DNA of 64,000 nt from Utricularia gibba. Its lineage: Eukaryota; Streptophyta; Magnoliopsida; Lamiales; Lentibulariaceae. The DNA lies in the NCBI GenBank assembly GCA_002189035.1, contig CM007990.1, forward strand, positions 868,001 to 932,000, read 5' to 3'. A program made the translations under genes and the position numbers. The first letter of the stretch is position 1. Each line of letters opens with the position of its first letter. Below, one piece after another: positions 1-10,277 of this stretch. The notes below the pieces were generated by a model, which did no database searches, was not told where the DNA came from, and saw only the letters and a program-made list of their open reading frames with translations.

Positions 1-37
1 TTGTGGGTGAAGTATTGTTGTGTGATTTTCGAGAAGG

Positions 38-3000
38 ATGCCTCCGAGATCGGCGAAAAGGAGAGTGGCGGGCCCCGGCAGCAGGCGAGCTGCTCGGGGG
101 CGAGGGATGGCGGCGAAGCTTGTGGCACATACCCAGGTTGAGAATCAGACGGAGGAATCAACACCGAAGGCGGATGAAGAGGTTGGGTTTGGGGAAGCAG
201 TAAAGATCGATGAGAGCGTAAAGGCTGACGAAGTGGAGGAACAATTGGTTGAGGTTAAAGAGGTGGATACCGTGGAAAAGATACCAGTGGAGGAAATAAT
301 TGTGGATAAGGATACAGATTGTGGTGCAAAAATAACGGGGGAAGAGGAGATATTGGAGCATAAGGAGGCGGGAATTGTGGAGGTGTTGGAAGAAGAGGAG
401 ACTGAAGTTGATTCTAAAACTGATTTGGTTTTGGGGGAGACAGAGGCTGCAATTATGGAGGAGGTGGAGGAGCAAAAACTGAACGAGAATGAGGATGATC
501 TACTCAAAAGTGAGTACATACTGTTTTTTCTGCCAAAAAAGTTTTATTTTGTGCAACATTCTGCTCAAGCTTGAAAGGGGGAAGCCTTGCGAATGAATGG
601 CTTTATTTAGTGTGCATTATGTTGCATTTGGGAGTCGTTCTCATGGTCACCATGGTGGCTGCTATTGGATAAGAATTAGTTAAGCAATGGAAGCTAGAGG
701 CGATGATATGATTTGGCCTGAGTTTTAAACTTCACCCAATAATTACGTTATTGCATCCTGAATTCATGAACTGCCTTCAGTTCAATGGTCTTAAACAGAG
801 TTCTTCTCTGTGTCTGGATACATATCTTATGCGGCCAATCAACAGAGTTCTCTTTTTTCAAGGACACTGTCCTCCCAAGATGCGTGATTGTCTCATAATT
901 ATGATTCACGCATTTTCTTCCAAGTTTGGTGTTTTATTCGTAAATCAAGAGTTGCAATGGTTCAACTGTTGACTTATTATTGGGTGTCTCTATCTTGTTG
1001 CTTAAACCTAGGTCATGACTACACAAAAGAATCGAATGATGAGTATGAGAAAGATGAGAAGTTGGAATTGGAGGATAATGATCCTGATTATGAGCCTGAA
1101 GATTATGGTGGTGTATACTACGATGAGAGAGAACTGGAGCAGGATCACCTTGAGGGCGGGAAAATAGATGAAGATACAGATGAAGTTCTTGAAGTTGAAG
1201 ATGAGGGCAATGGAGTTCTAGGAACAGATACTAACGATGAACTTGAACATGATGAAGATGATGTGCCGGCTGTAGTGGAGCATGCTGATATGGTTGATGC
1301 TGTTGAGGACGAAGAACATAAAGAAGTGGTCAAGGAAAGACTGAAGCGGAAGGAATTTGAAATATTTGTTGGAGGTTTGGACAAGGATGCAACTGAGAGT
1401 GATTTGCGCAAGGTTTTCAGTGAAGTTGGTGAGGTCACCGAAGTCAGACTTATGATGAATCCACTGACGAAAAAGAACAAAGGTTTTGCTTTCCTGCGGT
1501 TTGCAACTGTTGAGCAAGCAAAGCGAGCCTGTATTCAGCTGAAAAATCCTCTGGTATATCCTCATCAAAATTTTTGTCTTGTTTCCACTTTTTTCCTCTG
1601 CTTACTATTTTAGCAACCACTGGACTACAGATTCATGGAAAACAGTGTGGTGTTACTCCAAGCCAAGACAGTGATACTCTATTCTTAGGTAACATATCCA
1701 GGAATTGGACAAAAGAAGCTGTAAGTATTGCTATATTTCACTTTATGCATTAAACGATTAAACAGGAAGTTTCTGGTCGACCATGTTTTTACTTTTTGTG
1801 CTGTCAGTTGAAAGAGAAGTTGGGGCGATATGGTGTTAAGAATGTAGAGGATTTGACTCTGGTTGAAGATAGCAACAATACAGGGATGAACCGAGGATTT
1901 GCATTTTTGGAGTTTTCTTCTCGAGCTGATGCCATGGATGCTTTTAAGCATCTTCAGAAAAGAGATGTATTCTTTGGAGTGGATAGACCCGCAAAGGTTT
2001 CCTTTGCGGATTCTTTCATTGACCCAGGCGATGAGATCATGGCACAGGTACTGGAACAAAAAACTTCTCTGTTATGGCTCCTGCGGATTTATATATATGC
2101 CACCATTTTTGCTGTGGGAACATTGGCGCTTGGAACAAAAAAGTTTCTCTGTTTGTCATGTTACTCTTAATTTTTGCCTAGGCCAGGATTTTTGTGTTGA
2201 GATGCTTGGTTGAGTATTTGCTGTGAGACGTTCTTAACTTATTTTCATGGGATGCAACAAGAGTCTAAAGTATTCTGTTGTCCTCTTACATCCCTTTTTT
2301 TTAATAACAAAACTCATACACCAGTCAACTTGAATGCAGGTTAAAACAGTGTTTGTGGATGGTATTTCTACTTTTTGGGATGTAGAATATGTCAAGGAAC
2401 TCCTCAAAAAGTATGGGAAGATTGAAAAAGTTGAGCTTTCCAAAGATATGCCCACTGCGAGGAGGAAAGACTTCGGTTTTGTTACGTTTGATACACATGA
2501 TGCGGCAGTTATGTGTGCTAAAAGTATCAATAATGAAGAGTTGGGTGAAGGAGATACAAAGGTTTTTGTTGAAATCATTCTCTGTTTTTCTTTTCACTTT
2601 AGATGTCTTTTGCACTTTTTTGAATTGCACAATTGCAGGCTAAAGTCAGGGCGCGGTTGTCAAGGCCACTTCAAAGAGGCAAAGGAAAGCATGTTGTTCG
2701 TGGAGATTTCCGCCCTGGACGAGGGTCACTGAGAGGGGGTAAGAGTTCATGGGACCATATTATTACACGTCCTTCAAGCCTGCATGGATCCAGAGGAACA
2801 AGGCAGCATCATCTGCCTCCTGTTAATCGAGGTTTCAATAGGCCTGTTAATATTCGTGAGTCGAAGCCAATGATGCCCGTTCCTACTAGGGACAGGCCGG
2901 TTGCTTCCTTACCTAGGCCATATGAGCGGAGACCACCAGGTATTACTGTTACATGAATGGCACTTATAGTCCTAACCGTTTTTTTTGAAATCCTGATAAC

Positions 3001-4058
3001 TCTTCTCAGCAGCTCTTCCACCATACAATAAAGGAGATTTGAAAAGGGATTTTGGTCATCGTGAGGAGCTTCACCCTCGAAGCAGGCCTGCTGTTGACTT
3101 CAGTTTCCGAGCTGCTTCGGAAAGGCGTCTGCCATATAGGGATGACTTTCCTCATCGTGCATCAGGGTACCCTGATTTCCCAAGAGGTGGTGCATCTAGG
3201 TCTGTCGCTAGAAGATCATATTCTGACGATGTATATAGCCAAAGATACAAAAGGCCACCTCCATCTTACCGAGAGGGTCGTTCCCGTGAATATGATCCAA
3301 TGCCTGGCTCCAAACGCCCATATGCTGCCATTGTAATGTGCATTGTTTTGTGGGCAGTTTTCATCATTTTCTTCTTTATTCACCTTGTGTGCTTAATTAT
3401 GTTGGACAACTTCTTTTAAGGTTGATGCACCTCCACGCTATTCGGAGACTGGAATGCGCCACTCTCGTGCCCGTTTTGATTATGACATGGGTAGCAGTGC
3501 TCCTCATTATAGCGACACCTATGGTGATAGGTATTTCTTCGGGGTGCTTGGTTTCTATACCTTCTTGAAATTCATATTTTTTAGATGCCCATGTTATGCA
3601 TTTTTTTTTTATTACGCAGGTTTGGGAGGTCCAGTGTTGGATATGGTGGAAGTCGGAGCTCTATGTCAAGCCAAGACTCCCATGGGCCGTACAATAGCCA
3701 TCAGGGTATGGGGGGTTATAGTGGAGGTATGGTATACAAAATAGCAAAGCTTTGTCTTTATTTTTTAATTCATTTACTTTTCATTCTGAACATGATATTT
3801 TCATCTTTTATTCAGGTCCATATGGTGGAAATAATTCTGGTACCATGTTTTCTTCGAACTATAGTGGAGATTATGTATCCCGGGGAACAGATGTGCGTTG
3901 ACATTTCTTGTGATTATCTTTATGATTAAATTTGTAGTTTTATAACTTCTCTTCCTATGCTATTGTAGGCCGGAAGTAGCTCTTACTCATCATCATATCA
4001 AGGGCGTAGCTTGGGTGGCAGTAGTTACATGGGGAGCAACTCTGGGTCGTACTATTGA
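38..4058 (+). CDS. Acidic three-RRM RNA-binding protein (hnRNP Q/R-like, LIF2 family)
   Basis: Eleven exons join in frame to a protein of about 856 residues: 38-509, 1012-1553, 1631-1720, 1808-2047, 2340-2561, 2639-2939, 3013-3332, 3421-3530, 3620-3726, 3816-3892, 3969-4058. All introns are GT-AG. The N-terminal third is very rich in Glu and Asp. Three RRMs follow: RRM1 at about 273-350 (RNP2 IFVGGL, RNP1 KGFAFLRF), RRM2 at about 350-440 (LFLGNI, RGFAFLEF) and RRM3 at about 449-522 (VFVDGI, KDFGFVTF). The C-terminus is an Arg/Gly/Ser/Tyr-rich low-complexity tail ending GSYY. From family knowledge, the order and tail match the plant proteins related to Arabidopsis AT2G44710 and LIF2, nuclear RNA-binding proteins resembling hnRNP Q/R; target RNAs are not inferable. 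The start at 38 follows a basic MPPRSAKRR leader; nothing upstream is available to test an earlier one. Confidence 0.9.
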
Positions 4059-5894
4059 GGTTACAAAATTTCACTTTTTATTGCTTTATTCTGTTATGAT
4101 GTTCATTAGTCTAATACGCATATGAGAAGTTGTGGTGCATGGAATCATTTGGTTGAGTTATTGTCAACAAATTTCAACCTGAAGACATTTATGTACCCTG
4201 TTGCTGAAGATATGCTTTGATGAGGGGTATCAAGTCTGTCTGATATCTCAACTTGCTCATGGCAGAGAGTTGAATTGAGAAGAAACTACTTTAGGATTTG
4301 AGTGGTTGGAGGTTTGGATTTTGATGATCATATATGCAGAAGAAGGATTTGTGGACATAGCGACGCCGGCAGATGTTAGAGATCCTAGTTAGGTTTTGAA
4401 ATTCTGCTTAAATGTGGGTCTGGCTACAACATGAATCATCCTATTTACTGTACGATGTATGGGCACTAGTTTCTGCTGAAATCAATAGGAGAATTGATTT
4501 ACTATGGATTTTGACATTTACAATGATGTACTGGGTCTCATCTGCTTTTAAGCGATAGAAACACATCAAGCAAAGCTGAAATATTATGTTTGCAAGGTTA
4601 CCCCTTGGAAGAATCTGGCTGGTACTTAGACCCTACCTTTGAGAACCTGTGTTCTGTTTCCAAGATTCAGAGTGAACAAGATCCGATGTATTCACATCGT
4701 TCAAGTTCCTTTTTTGTTTGGTTTGTGTGGTAATCTGTATCCGAGAATCATAAGCTCTTTTGAAGAAGGGTTCGCAAAGTTTTCTGGCTCTCCATGTCAT
4801 GTTGAGAATTTTTACACACCAGAAATGATTGAGATTGGAAGTTCTACTTTTTAGTTTCAGAAATCAAGATTGAATAGGATTTTTTTTTTTTTTTTTTTTT
4901 TTACCACCATACACAAAAGGTTGCACATGAACATGTGAATTGTACCTGATCATAGAAATGGGATATTTGGCCCCAATGCCTAAGAAAGCTGCTAACTAAG
5001 CATTCTCTTGGTATGAAAAATCAGAATTGACTGCATAGGCATTCTTGCAAGTGATCTTTCTGACAACCTATTCCTCGCCACGTTCTGGAACACTCATCGT
5101 GTTTAAGAAGTTCTTTCAGACGTTTTCCAAAATAGTGAATGCAAAGGCTGGCACCGGAGGTGGATTTCAGGTCTCGAAAGACATCTGTCTATATAAGTTG
5201 GTGAATTAGCAATCGTTGGAAGAAATAGTGGTTAGAGAATCAGAATCTGTATTAAGAAATTTCTTTTAGTTCCCTGGATACTATTCATTGACATAATGCT
5301 TTGCATGCTTTTCGTCATGTTTTTATTTCCCAAATTGTCATACATCTGGTGTCGATGCCTGGGAGGCTTTTGTGATGGTGAATTTCATACCTTTTTAGAT
5401 AGATATTCAAGCTCTTGTTTAGTGCAATGAGATGAACGACAATGCACGATACTGCCTTTGCTTGAATCAGTGTCTTGTAAGCTATGTTGAAGGAACCGTA
5501 GGTTCATTGTCTCTTTGGTTGCGTTTGCGGTGGGTTGCACCTGGTTATGACTCAAAGAAATGTTCATAGTACCTGCGAGATGGCTTCTCAGTTTAATGAA
5601 CCCTTGCTTTTCTACTACTAACAGAAAAACGTTTATCTGTTTGCTTGCTTCTCTATGATTTTGAAACAGGGTTGCAGTATTTTCATCTCCGTTAAGGACG
5701 GCAAGTCGGTTTGCAATAAGAAATTGTCCAATGAGCTGGACAAGCCAATCTGACACGCGCAAGTAAGATTGGATACCAATCAGCATTACTTTGGATAGCA
5801 GATGTATCTAAACAAGGCCATAAAACATAGGTGATCATGTTTGTTTTATACAGGTAATATCTGCATGCAGTATTTTTGCAGTTTCACGACGGAC
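4059..5894. other. 3' flank of the RRM gene and spacer, no supported gene
   Basis: The first several hundred bases are probably the 3' untranslated region of the RRM gene. An uninterrupted run of T lies at about 4880-4902. The remaining sequence has mixed composition. The longest open stretch, 133 codons on the minus strand at 5385-5786, resembles no family I recognise and may be 3' transcribed sequence of the decayed E2 gene. Confidence 0.5.
4880..4902. repeat. Poly(T) tract, about 23 bases
   Basis: A pure homopolymer of T downstream of the RRM gene. On the minus strand it would be an oligo(A) tract, as left by an old retroposed sequence, but no target-site repeat was found around it. Confidence 0.8.
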
Positions 5895-6919
5895 TTAATC
5901 AACAGCATAATTGTGGGTCCAGCTCCTAGCAGTCCTCTGGTACTCAAGTTGATCAGACTTGTATACGTTAGCTATTTCCGGCTCCAATGCACTATCACAC
6001 TTTGGGTCCGCAAGGAGGAGGAGATTGAGAGCATAACCTGGAAATCAACAAGGGTGACGCTGTGCTCTAACTAGAATTAGAGGATGCAGTTGAATCTCTC
6101 ATGGAGCTTAACCTTGTGAATAGTTGAAGAAGCGGTCCAATCTTCCTTCAGGGCATCAATGGATAGGATCCCGCTGCGGCTGATGTTTGGATGATATATC
6201 TTGGTCCGGAATGTTACCTAAAAGAAGGTGCAGCATAATGCAGAAGCAGTGGAATACGAATTTGACATTACTCTCTCATTAAATTTATGCATTACTGTGT
6301 TACACTTCGTGAATGCATTCTGAGCTGTTCTTGATTTTGAGATGCAATATTGGGGAACTTGTGTCACATACCTCAGGTGGCACGAACGGATAATCAGCCG
6401 AGAAGTTGATATCGAGCAGGAAAACACCTCCTGCGTAAGGAATCTCTGGAGGACCCTTTAAAGTTGCATGCCAGCGAAGGATATCATTACCAACAGGTGC
6501 TGCAGATCCGAATGTAACAACAACAAAGCGCAAGTTACCATTTCGACGCATTGAAACATTATATGCCAGCACCTTTAACCATCCGGGTTAGTAAACAATG
6601 TATTCTTTACTTTTCATAAATGCAAGTAGTATCAGCATGCAACAGGTTATGTTCTAGATTTCAAAGCAAGCATTAACGTGCACCATACTGGTGATATGTG
6701 CATGAAAAAACTTGTCATCTTTAGTATAATATTTTCATGTTAATATATGCGAGAAAGAGAATGATAGTGGGGAAATGTGTTTTGGGATAGTTGACAGTCA
6801 CTTGTTGCAAGCAGGGAGGGAAACAGACAGACACAGATTCATACAATACCAGCAGCGAAGAAACTTGGTGGTTTCCTTAGCAAATCCTTGCGCTCCTTGG
6901 TCAGCCTTTTCTCCGCCAT
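5895..6919 (-). pseudogene. Ubiquitin-conjugating enzyme (E2) pseudogene, catalytic Cys replaced by Ser and one-base deletion
   Basis: Four exons on the minus strand follow the plant UBC8/UBC10-type E2 fold: 6850-6919 (starts MAEKRLTKERKDL), 6372-6499 (APVGNDILRW, YPFVPPE), 6077-6217 or an end just before it at an AAG/GTTAAG donor (TFRTKIYHPNI, then LSIDALKEDW), and 5895-6037 (VMLSI, then DPKCDS to SWTHNYAVD). Splice sites are normal, so this is not a processed copy. The HPN motif is kept, but the thiol-ester cysteine expected in the xICLD motif is read as serine (codon at 6161-6163). In the last exon, near 6011-6025, the reading frame is one base short compared with the family, so the final 38 or so residues are read only after a frame change. 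E2s pass ubiquitin from E1 to substrates or E3s through this cysteine. Both defects together favour a recently decayed gene. Confidence 0.85.
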
Positions 6920-7128
6920 GGGGTGAGTTGTTGATAGCAGAGCAGGCGCAGCAGCAAGGCTGATGATATATTACAAATACAGCACCAGAATCCCATTCTG
7001 TGGCGTGTGAGCCCCCAAAGGCTCCCCTGCTCCTGGGAATCTGTCTGAATTCAGGCGATTTTGAGCATCAAAGTTCACGAAATCAGCAACAGAAGAATTA
7101 CGCGGTGGGCAGCAATAGCATCCCACCC

Positions 7129-7151
7129 TGTGTGTGTGTGTGTGTGTGTGT
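7129..7151. repeat. (TG)11 microsatellite
   Basis: Uninterrupted TG dinucleotides. Confidence 0.9.
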
Positions 7152-7269
7152 TATATATTCGCTAGTACGCAACGCAACCAATTGAATAAAATACTTTAAA
7201 GAAATAACAATTATTTGAACAATATGATTTTTTTTTTAGTAATATATTGAAGAAATTTACAAACATACA

Positions 7270-7572
7270 ATAAGTGAATTATCATATTTATTATATATGT
7301 GTGTAATAAGATAACAGATTACATGAATATCTGTAAATAATTAAGTGAATTGTCATCTTTATTATATATGTGTGTAATAAGATAACAGATTACATGAATA
7401 TCTGTAAATAATTAAGTGAATTGTCATCTTTATTATATATGTGTGTAATAAGATAACAGATTACATGAATTATCTGTAAATAATTAAGTGAATTGTCATC
7501 TTTATTATATATGTGTGTAATAAGATAACAGATTACATGAATATCTGTAAATAATTAAGTGAATTATTATGT
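7270..7572. repeat. Minisatellite, four copies of a 71-72 bp unit plus a partial fifth
   Basis: Unit boundaries, taken at the recurring ttaagtgaattgtcatc, fall at 7270, 7341, 7412, 7484 and 7555. Copies two to four are almost identical; the third has one extra T, and the first is slightly diverged. Each unit contains ttatatatgtgtgtaataag and gataacagattacatgaat. Near identity suggests recent amplification by slippage or unequal exchange. Confidence 0.92.
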
Positions 7573-8199
7573 ATGGTATTACATGAATACAATGGTGATG
7601 GGAATCTTGGGAATAATATTATCATTTTAATATATACATAGTAAGATAATACAAAATATGATTTTTATAATCTGATTTTTTTTAGTATATAAAAGGACTC
7701 CATCCATTGTGTACATGACAGTGTACGGTATTCTAATTTTACATGTATCATACATTTCAAACTGGCGCCGCCGCCGCTGGTGATGCGGGTGGGTCCATCT
7801 GTTCTGCTGCAGCATCCAACATGGGAAGGGAAGGGCGACAAGGAGGAGTACGGAGCAGCTATCAGGGAGAAACCCAGAGCTACAAGAAGCTCCAAGGCGT
7901 GAAGTACATACAGTACATGGACAGGAGGAAGAGACAGCGAAATTCGGATGTTGGTGCCTCAGCCTCAGCACTCCTGGTTTTCACATCATCTTCAACGATG
8001 GGATAGACTCAATGGGTGCGTGTAATATGTATGTAATCTGAGATCAGATTATAGGAGGAGGAACAGGGCAGGGCATATCCCTCCCTTGCAGTTCCGCCGC
8101 CCTGCCCTGCCCCTGATATATTACACATGGCGCATCCATTCGCGCTGTTTCTTGATTTCTTGCTTCCGGGGTCGGAGTTGTTTCCAGTTTCTCGACTCA

Positions 8200-9180
8200 A
8201 TGTGTGCTTCCGGAGAAGATTTCAGTAGCAGCAGCAACTCGTGGAACGTGAGTGCATCCCCTGTTTCACTCATCTCCACTTATAATGGAGTGGAGGTACG
8301 GAGTGACTCTCTGGGGTCGTTGAGGGACGTCACAGAATGCGTAATGGAGATGAATCAGGAGGTGGGGAGATTGGTTTTGGACTCCAACAAGGACAACGTT
8401 TTCGCCCTTGTTGAAGATTACATGGAAAACACCCTCCAGGCGCTCGATTTCTGCACTTTTGTTGAGGAATCCCTGAAGCGTGCACGCAGCGACACCCAGC
8501 TCCTGAGCCGGATGCCCATCCAGGAGCACTCTAAAAGGCTGCAACATTTGAAGCGCTTAAAGGAAACAGGGGATCCCTTCACACGGGATTTCCTCCACCT
8601 TTTTCAGTCTCTTCATCTCAACCAAATCTCTTTGCTAGAGAAGCTGCAGCAGGAAAAGAAGAAGCTTGATCAGAAGCTGAAATCGATCAAGCGATGGAGA
8701 AGAATTTCAATTATCATATGTGGGACTACGTTCGCCGCGGTGGTGATCGGTTCCGTGGTGGCCGCGGCATTGGCTGCGCCGCCTGTGGCTGCTGCTGCAG
8801 TCGCCGCGGCGACGGCGATTCCTCTGGGTTCAATTGGAAAGTGGGTAGATTCGCTGATGAAGAATCAGGAAAAAGAGGTGAAGAGACAGAAGGAGATCCT
8901 GAACTCCTTGATGGTGGGAACGTGCATAGCCATCAAGGATCTTGATAAGCTGGAAATGGAACTTGAATCCATGATTAAGAACACTAACGAGGACGCGGTG
9001 AAGATGAGCGTGGAGCAGAGGAAGAAGCAAATTAGCGTTTTCATGAAGAATGTGGAGGACCTCGGGGCGCAGGCTGAGAATTGCAGCCGGGATATCCGCG
9101 GGCGAGGACGGTGGTTCTCCAGCGGATCATTAAGCCACCGGTTGACTGATGATGGCACCCTTGACACTATAATAATATGA
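8200..9180 (+). CDS. UPF0496 (DUF677) family protein
   Basis: A single-exon gene of 326 codons. Residues 31-165 are largely helical and charged with coiled-coil character (LEKLQQEKKKLDQKLKSIKRW). Residues about 171-210 form a strongly hydrophobic Ala/Val-rich stretch ending AIPLGSIGKWVDSL, the hallmark of plant UPF0496 proteins, in which one or two membrane passes sit between coiled-coil halves. A second charged helical part follows (KEVKRQKEILNSL onward). Biochemical function of the family is unknown; members have been linked to stress responses. The ATG at 8200 is preferred. The frame stays open to an earlier ATG at 8086, but those 38 extra residues look non-conserved and hydrophobic/basic, more like leader sequence. 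Confidence 0.88.
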   Translation: MCASGEDFSSSSNSWNVSASPVSLISTYNGVEVRSDSLGSLRDVTECVMEMNQEVGRLVLDSNKDNVFALVEDYMENTLQALDFCTFVEESLKRARSDTQLLSRMPIQEHSKRLQHLKRLKETGDPFTRDFLHLFQSLHLNQISLLEKLQQEKKKLDQKLKSIKRWRRISIIICGTTFAAVVIGSVVAAALAAPPVAAAAVAAATAIPLGSIGKWVDSLMKNQEKEVKRQKEILNSLMVGTCIAIKDLDKLEMELESMIKNTNEDAVKMSVEQRKKQISVFMKNVEDLGAQAENCSRDIRGRGRWFSSGSLSHRLTDDGTLDTIII

Positions 9181-9299
9181 TGTAACTGTTTATGATATTA
9201 AATGTACAAATTTGAATGAAAATTAGATGAAAGTTAGATGTTTAAAGATATTCTCTTGCGAATTTCAATCCAGATGTTAGAATTTGGAAGACTTGCATT

Positions 9300-9640
9300 T
9301 CTCTCTAATAGCATCTCCAGATTATTGATCCGGTCACTTGATGACAATAAATATTCGGAAATAAAAAGTCCGCCTCGGACTTTTTATTTCCGGGGACAAA
9401 AACTACTGGATATTTAAATTTAATTAATTTTCTCTATCTAAACTTAATTACTTTCATATTAATGTATAAATGTTAAGTATTAAATAATCAAATATCGGGA
9501 CACCAATGTGAGAAAATATGTAATATTTAATATTAAATTTTAATTAAAATAAATATGATGTGAAAGATATAGAATATGACATGTAAAAAAAATTAAATGA
9601 TTTGGCAGGACACGGATGCTCTAATTGTCTACGTCGGGTT
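9300..9640. mobile_element. Possible MITE remnant with a central perfect hairpin
   Basis: The stretch begins with TAATAGCATCTCC and ends with GGATGCTCTAAT, weakly similar as inverted ends (AGCATC/GATGCT), and is AT-rich without coding potential. Inside lies a perfect 17-bp inverted repeat, 9356-9372 (cggaaataaaaagtccg) and 9376-9392, with a three-base loop. Termini are too degenerate to name a superfamily or a target-site duplication. Confidence 0.35.
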
Positions 9641-9726
9641 TGTTGGTCAATTAGAAATCTAGGCAGTGTAAAGACAAATCTCTAAGTGGTCTGGGTGCAT
9701 TTTTTTTAGATAAATGCCTACTGTGA

Positions 9727-9756
9727 TTTGAGGGTGTGGGAAATCACACCCTCAAA
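9727..9756. repeat. Inverted repeat, 12-bp arms with 6-base loop
   Basis: Arms tttgagggtgtg and cacaccctcaaa are perfect complements around ggaaat. It lies just upstream of a TATA-like element, so it is either a promoter palindrome or a chance hairpin. Confidence 0.7.
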
Positions 9757-9767
9757 AATACCCGTCT

Positions 9768-9774
9768 ATAAAAC
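9768..9774 (+). promoter_or_regulatory. TATA-like element of the small membrane protein gene
   Basis: TATAAAA, about 40 bases upstream of the first ATG (9808) and 150 upstream of the main ORF. The position is compatible with a core promoter; no transcript start can be seen. Confidence 0.5.
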
Positions 9775-9917
9775 GCCGTTTAGGGGTTCATAGGCTTCGA
9801 ATCGAAAATGGAGATGCATTCCGTACGAATCGAGATCAGTCGTCCAGGGCACGACGTCTTGCTGGTGACCCTGGCCGCCGTCGTGGTGTCCTCTTCCGTC
9901 GCTGATCCCCCTCCAAG

Positions 9918-10277
9918 ATGCAGAAATTGATGAACACATTCAAATTCTTGGCCCAGTATGTACTCCCAGTCATGAGCTCTCTTCTACAAACGGTCGTGGA
10001 GCCTGCTACACTGCTCCAGCGAGCTCCTGCTGTGTTCGCCATGTTTCTCACGTCTCTCATGGCCTATGCAGCCATCCATGTTCACGCCATGATCAACCCC
10101 AACGGAAGAAACGGCGACCACTTGTACAGGGCTGCCGCCTCCGCCGCTGTCGTTGCCCTTTTCTCGTTCCTCTCCTTTTTCATCCCCACGTCCCTTTCAT
10201 TCATCCCCGTCCTTTTGCTCTCCGTTCTAGTGATTGCTGTAGTAAATTGGGATCTCCTCCGCCGCATCCTCGCCTGA
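9918..10277 (+). CDS. Small unrecognised membrane protein, 119 residues
   Basis: An intact intronless ORF. Three hydrophobic segments are visible: residues about 8-25 (moderate), about 37-55 (FAMFLTSLMAYAAIHVHAM) and 73-111 (Ala/Phe/Leu-rich, with a Pro/Ser break near the middle), ending DLLRRILA. I recognise no named family; small plant proteins with this sort of layout are generally uncharacterised. A different-frame ORF of 40 residues starts at an earlier ATG (9808) and ends at 9930, overlapping this start by 13 bases, so initiation here would need leaky scanning or reinitiation. Confidence 0.6.
   Translation: MQKLMNTFKFLAQYVLPVMSSLLQTVVEPATLLQRAPAVFAMFLTSLMAYAAIHVHAMINPNGRNGDHLYRAAASAAVVALFSFLSFFIPTSLSFIPVLLLSVLVIAVVNWDLLRRILA

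Larger units (their letters stand above)
6920..8199. other. Spacer with minisatellite, no supported gene
   Basis: Holds a (TG) microsatellite, the 71-bp tandem repeat and, from about 7740, a GC-richer stretch in front of the UPF0496 gene. An 87-codon open frame at 7743-8006 could be an upstream exon or 5' leader of that gene but has no recognisable domain. Confidence 0.5.

Noticed and set aside
145-519. Ser-rich minus-strand ORF opposite the acidic N-terminus of the RRM protein
   Set aside because: Complement of Glu/Asp codons gives Ser/Phe-rich frames; no independent support.
5385-5786. 133-codon minus-strand ORF downstream of the E2 pseudogene
   Set aside because: No recognisable domain, no splice context linking it to the E2, ordinary composition. 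Left as spacer.
7270-7572. Tandem repeats considered as a CRISPR array
   Set aside because: Units abut directly without spacers and the DNA is plant nuclear.
7743-8006. 87-codon ORF just before the UPF0496 gene
   Set aside because: Could be leader or an upstream exon, but no motif and no clear splice path into the main frame.
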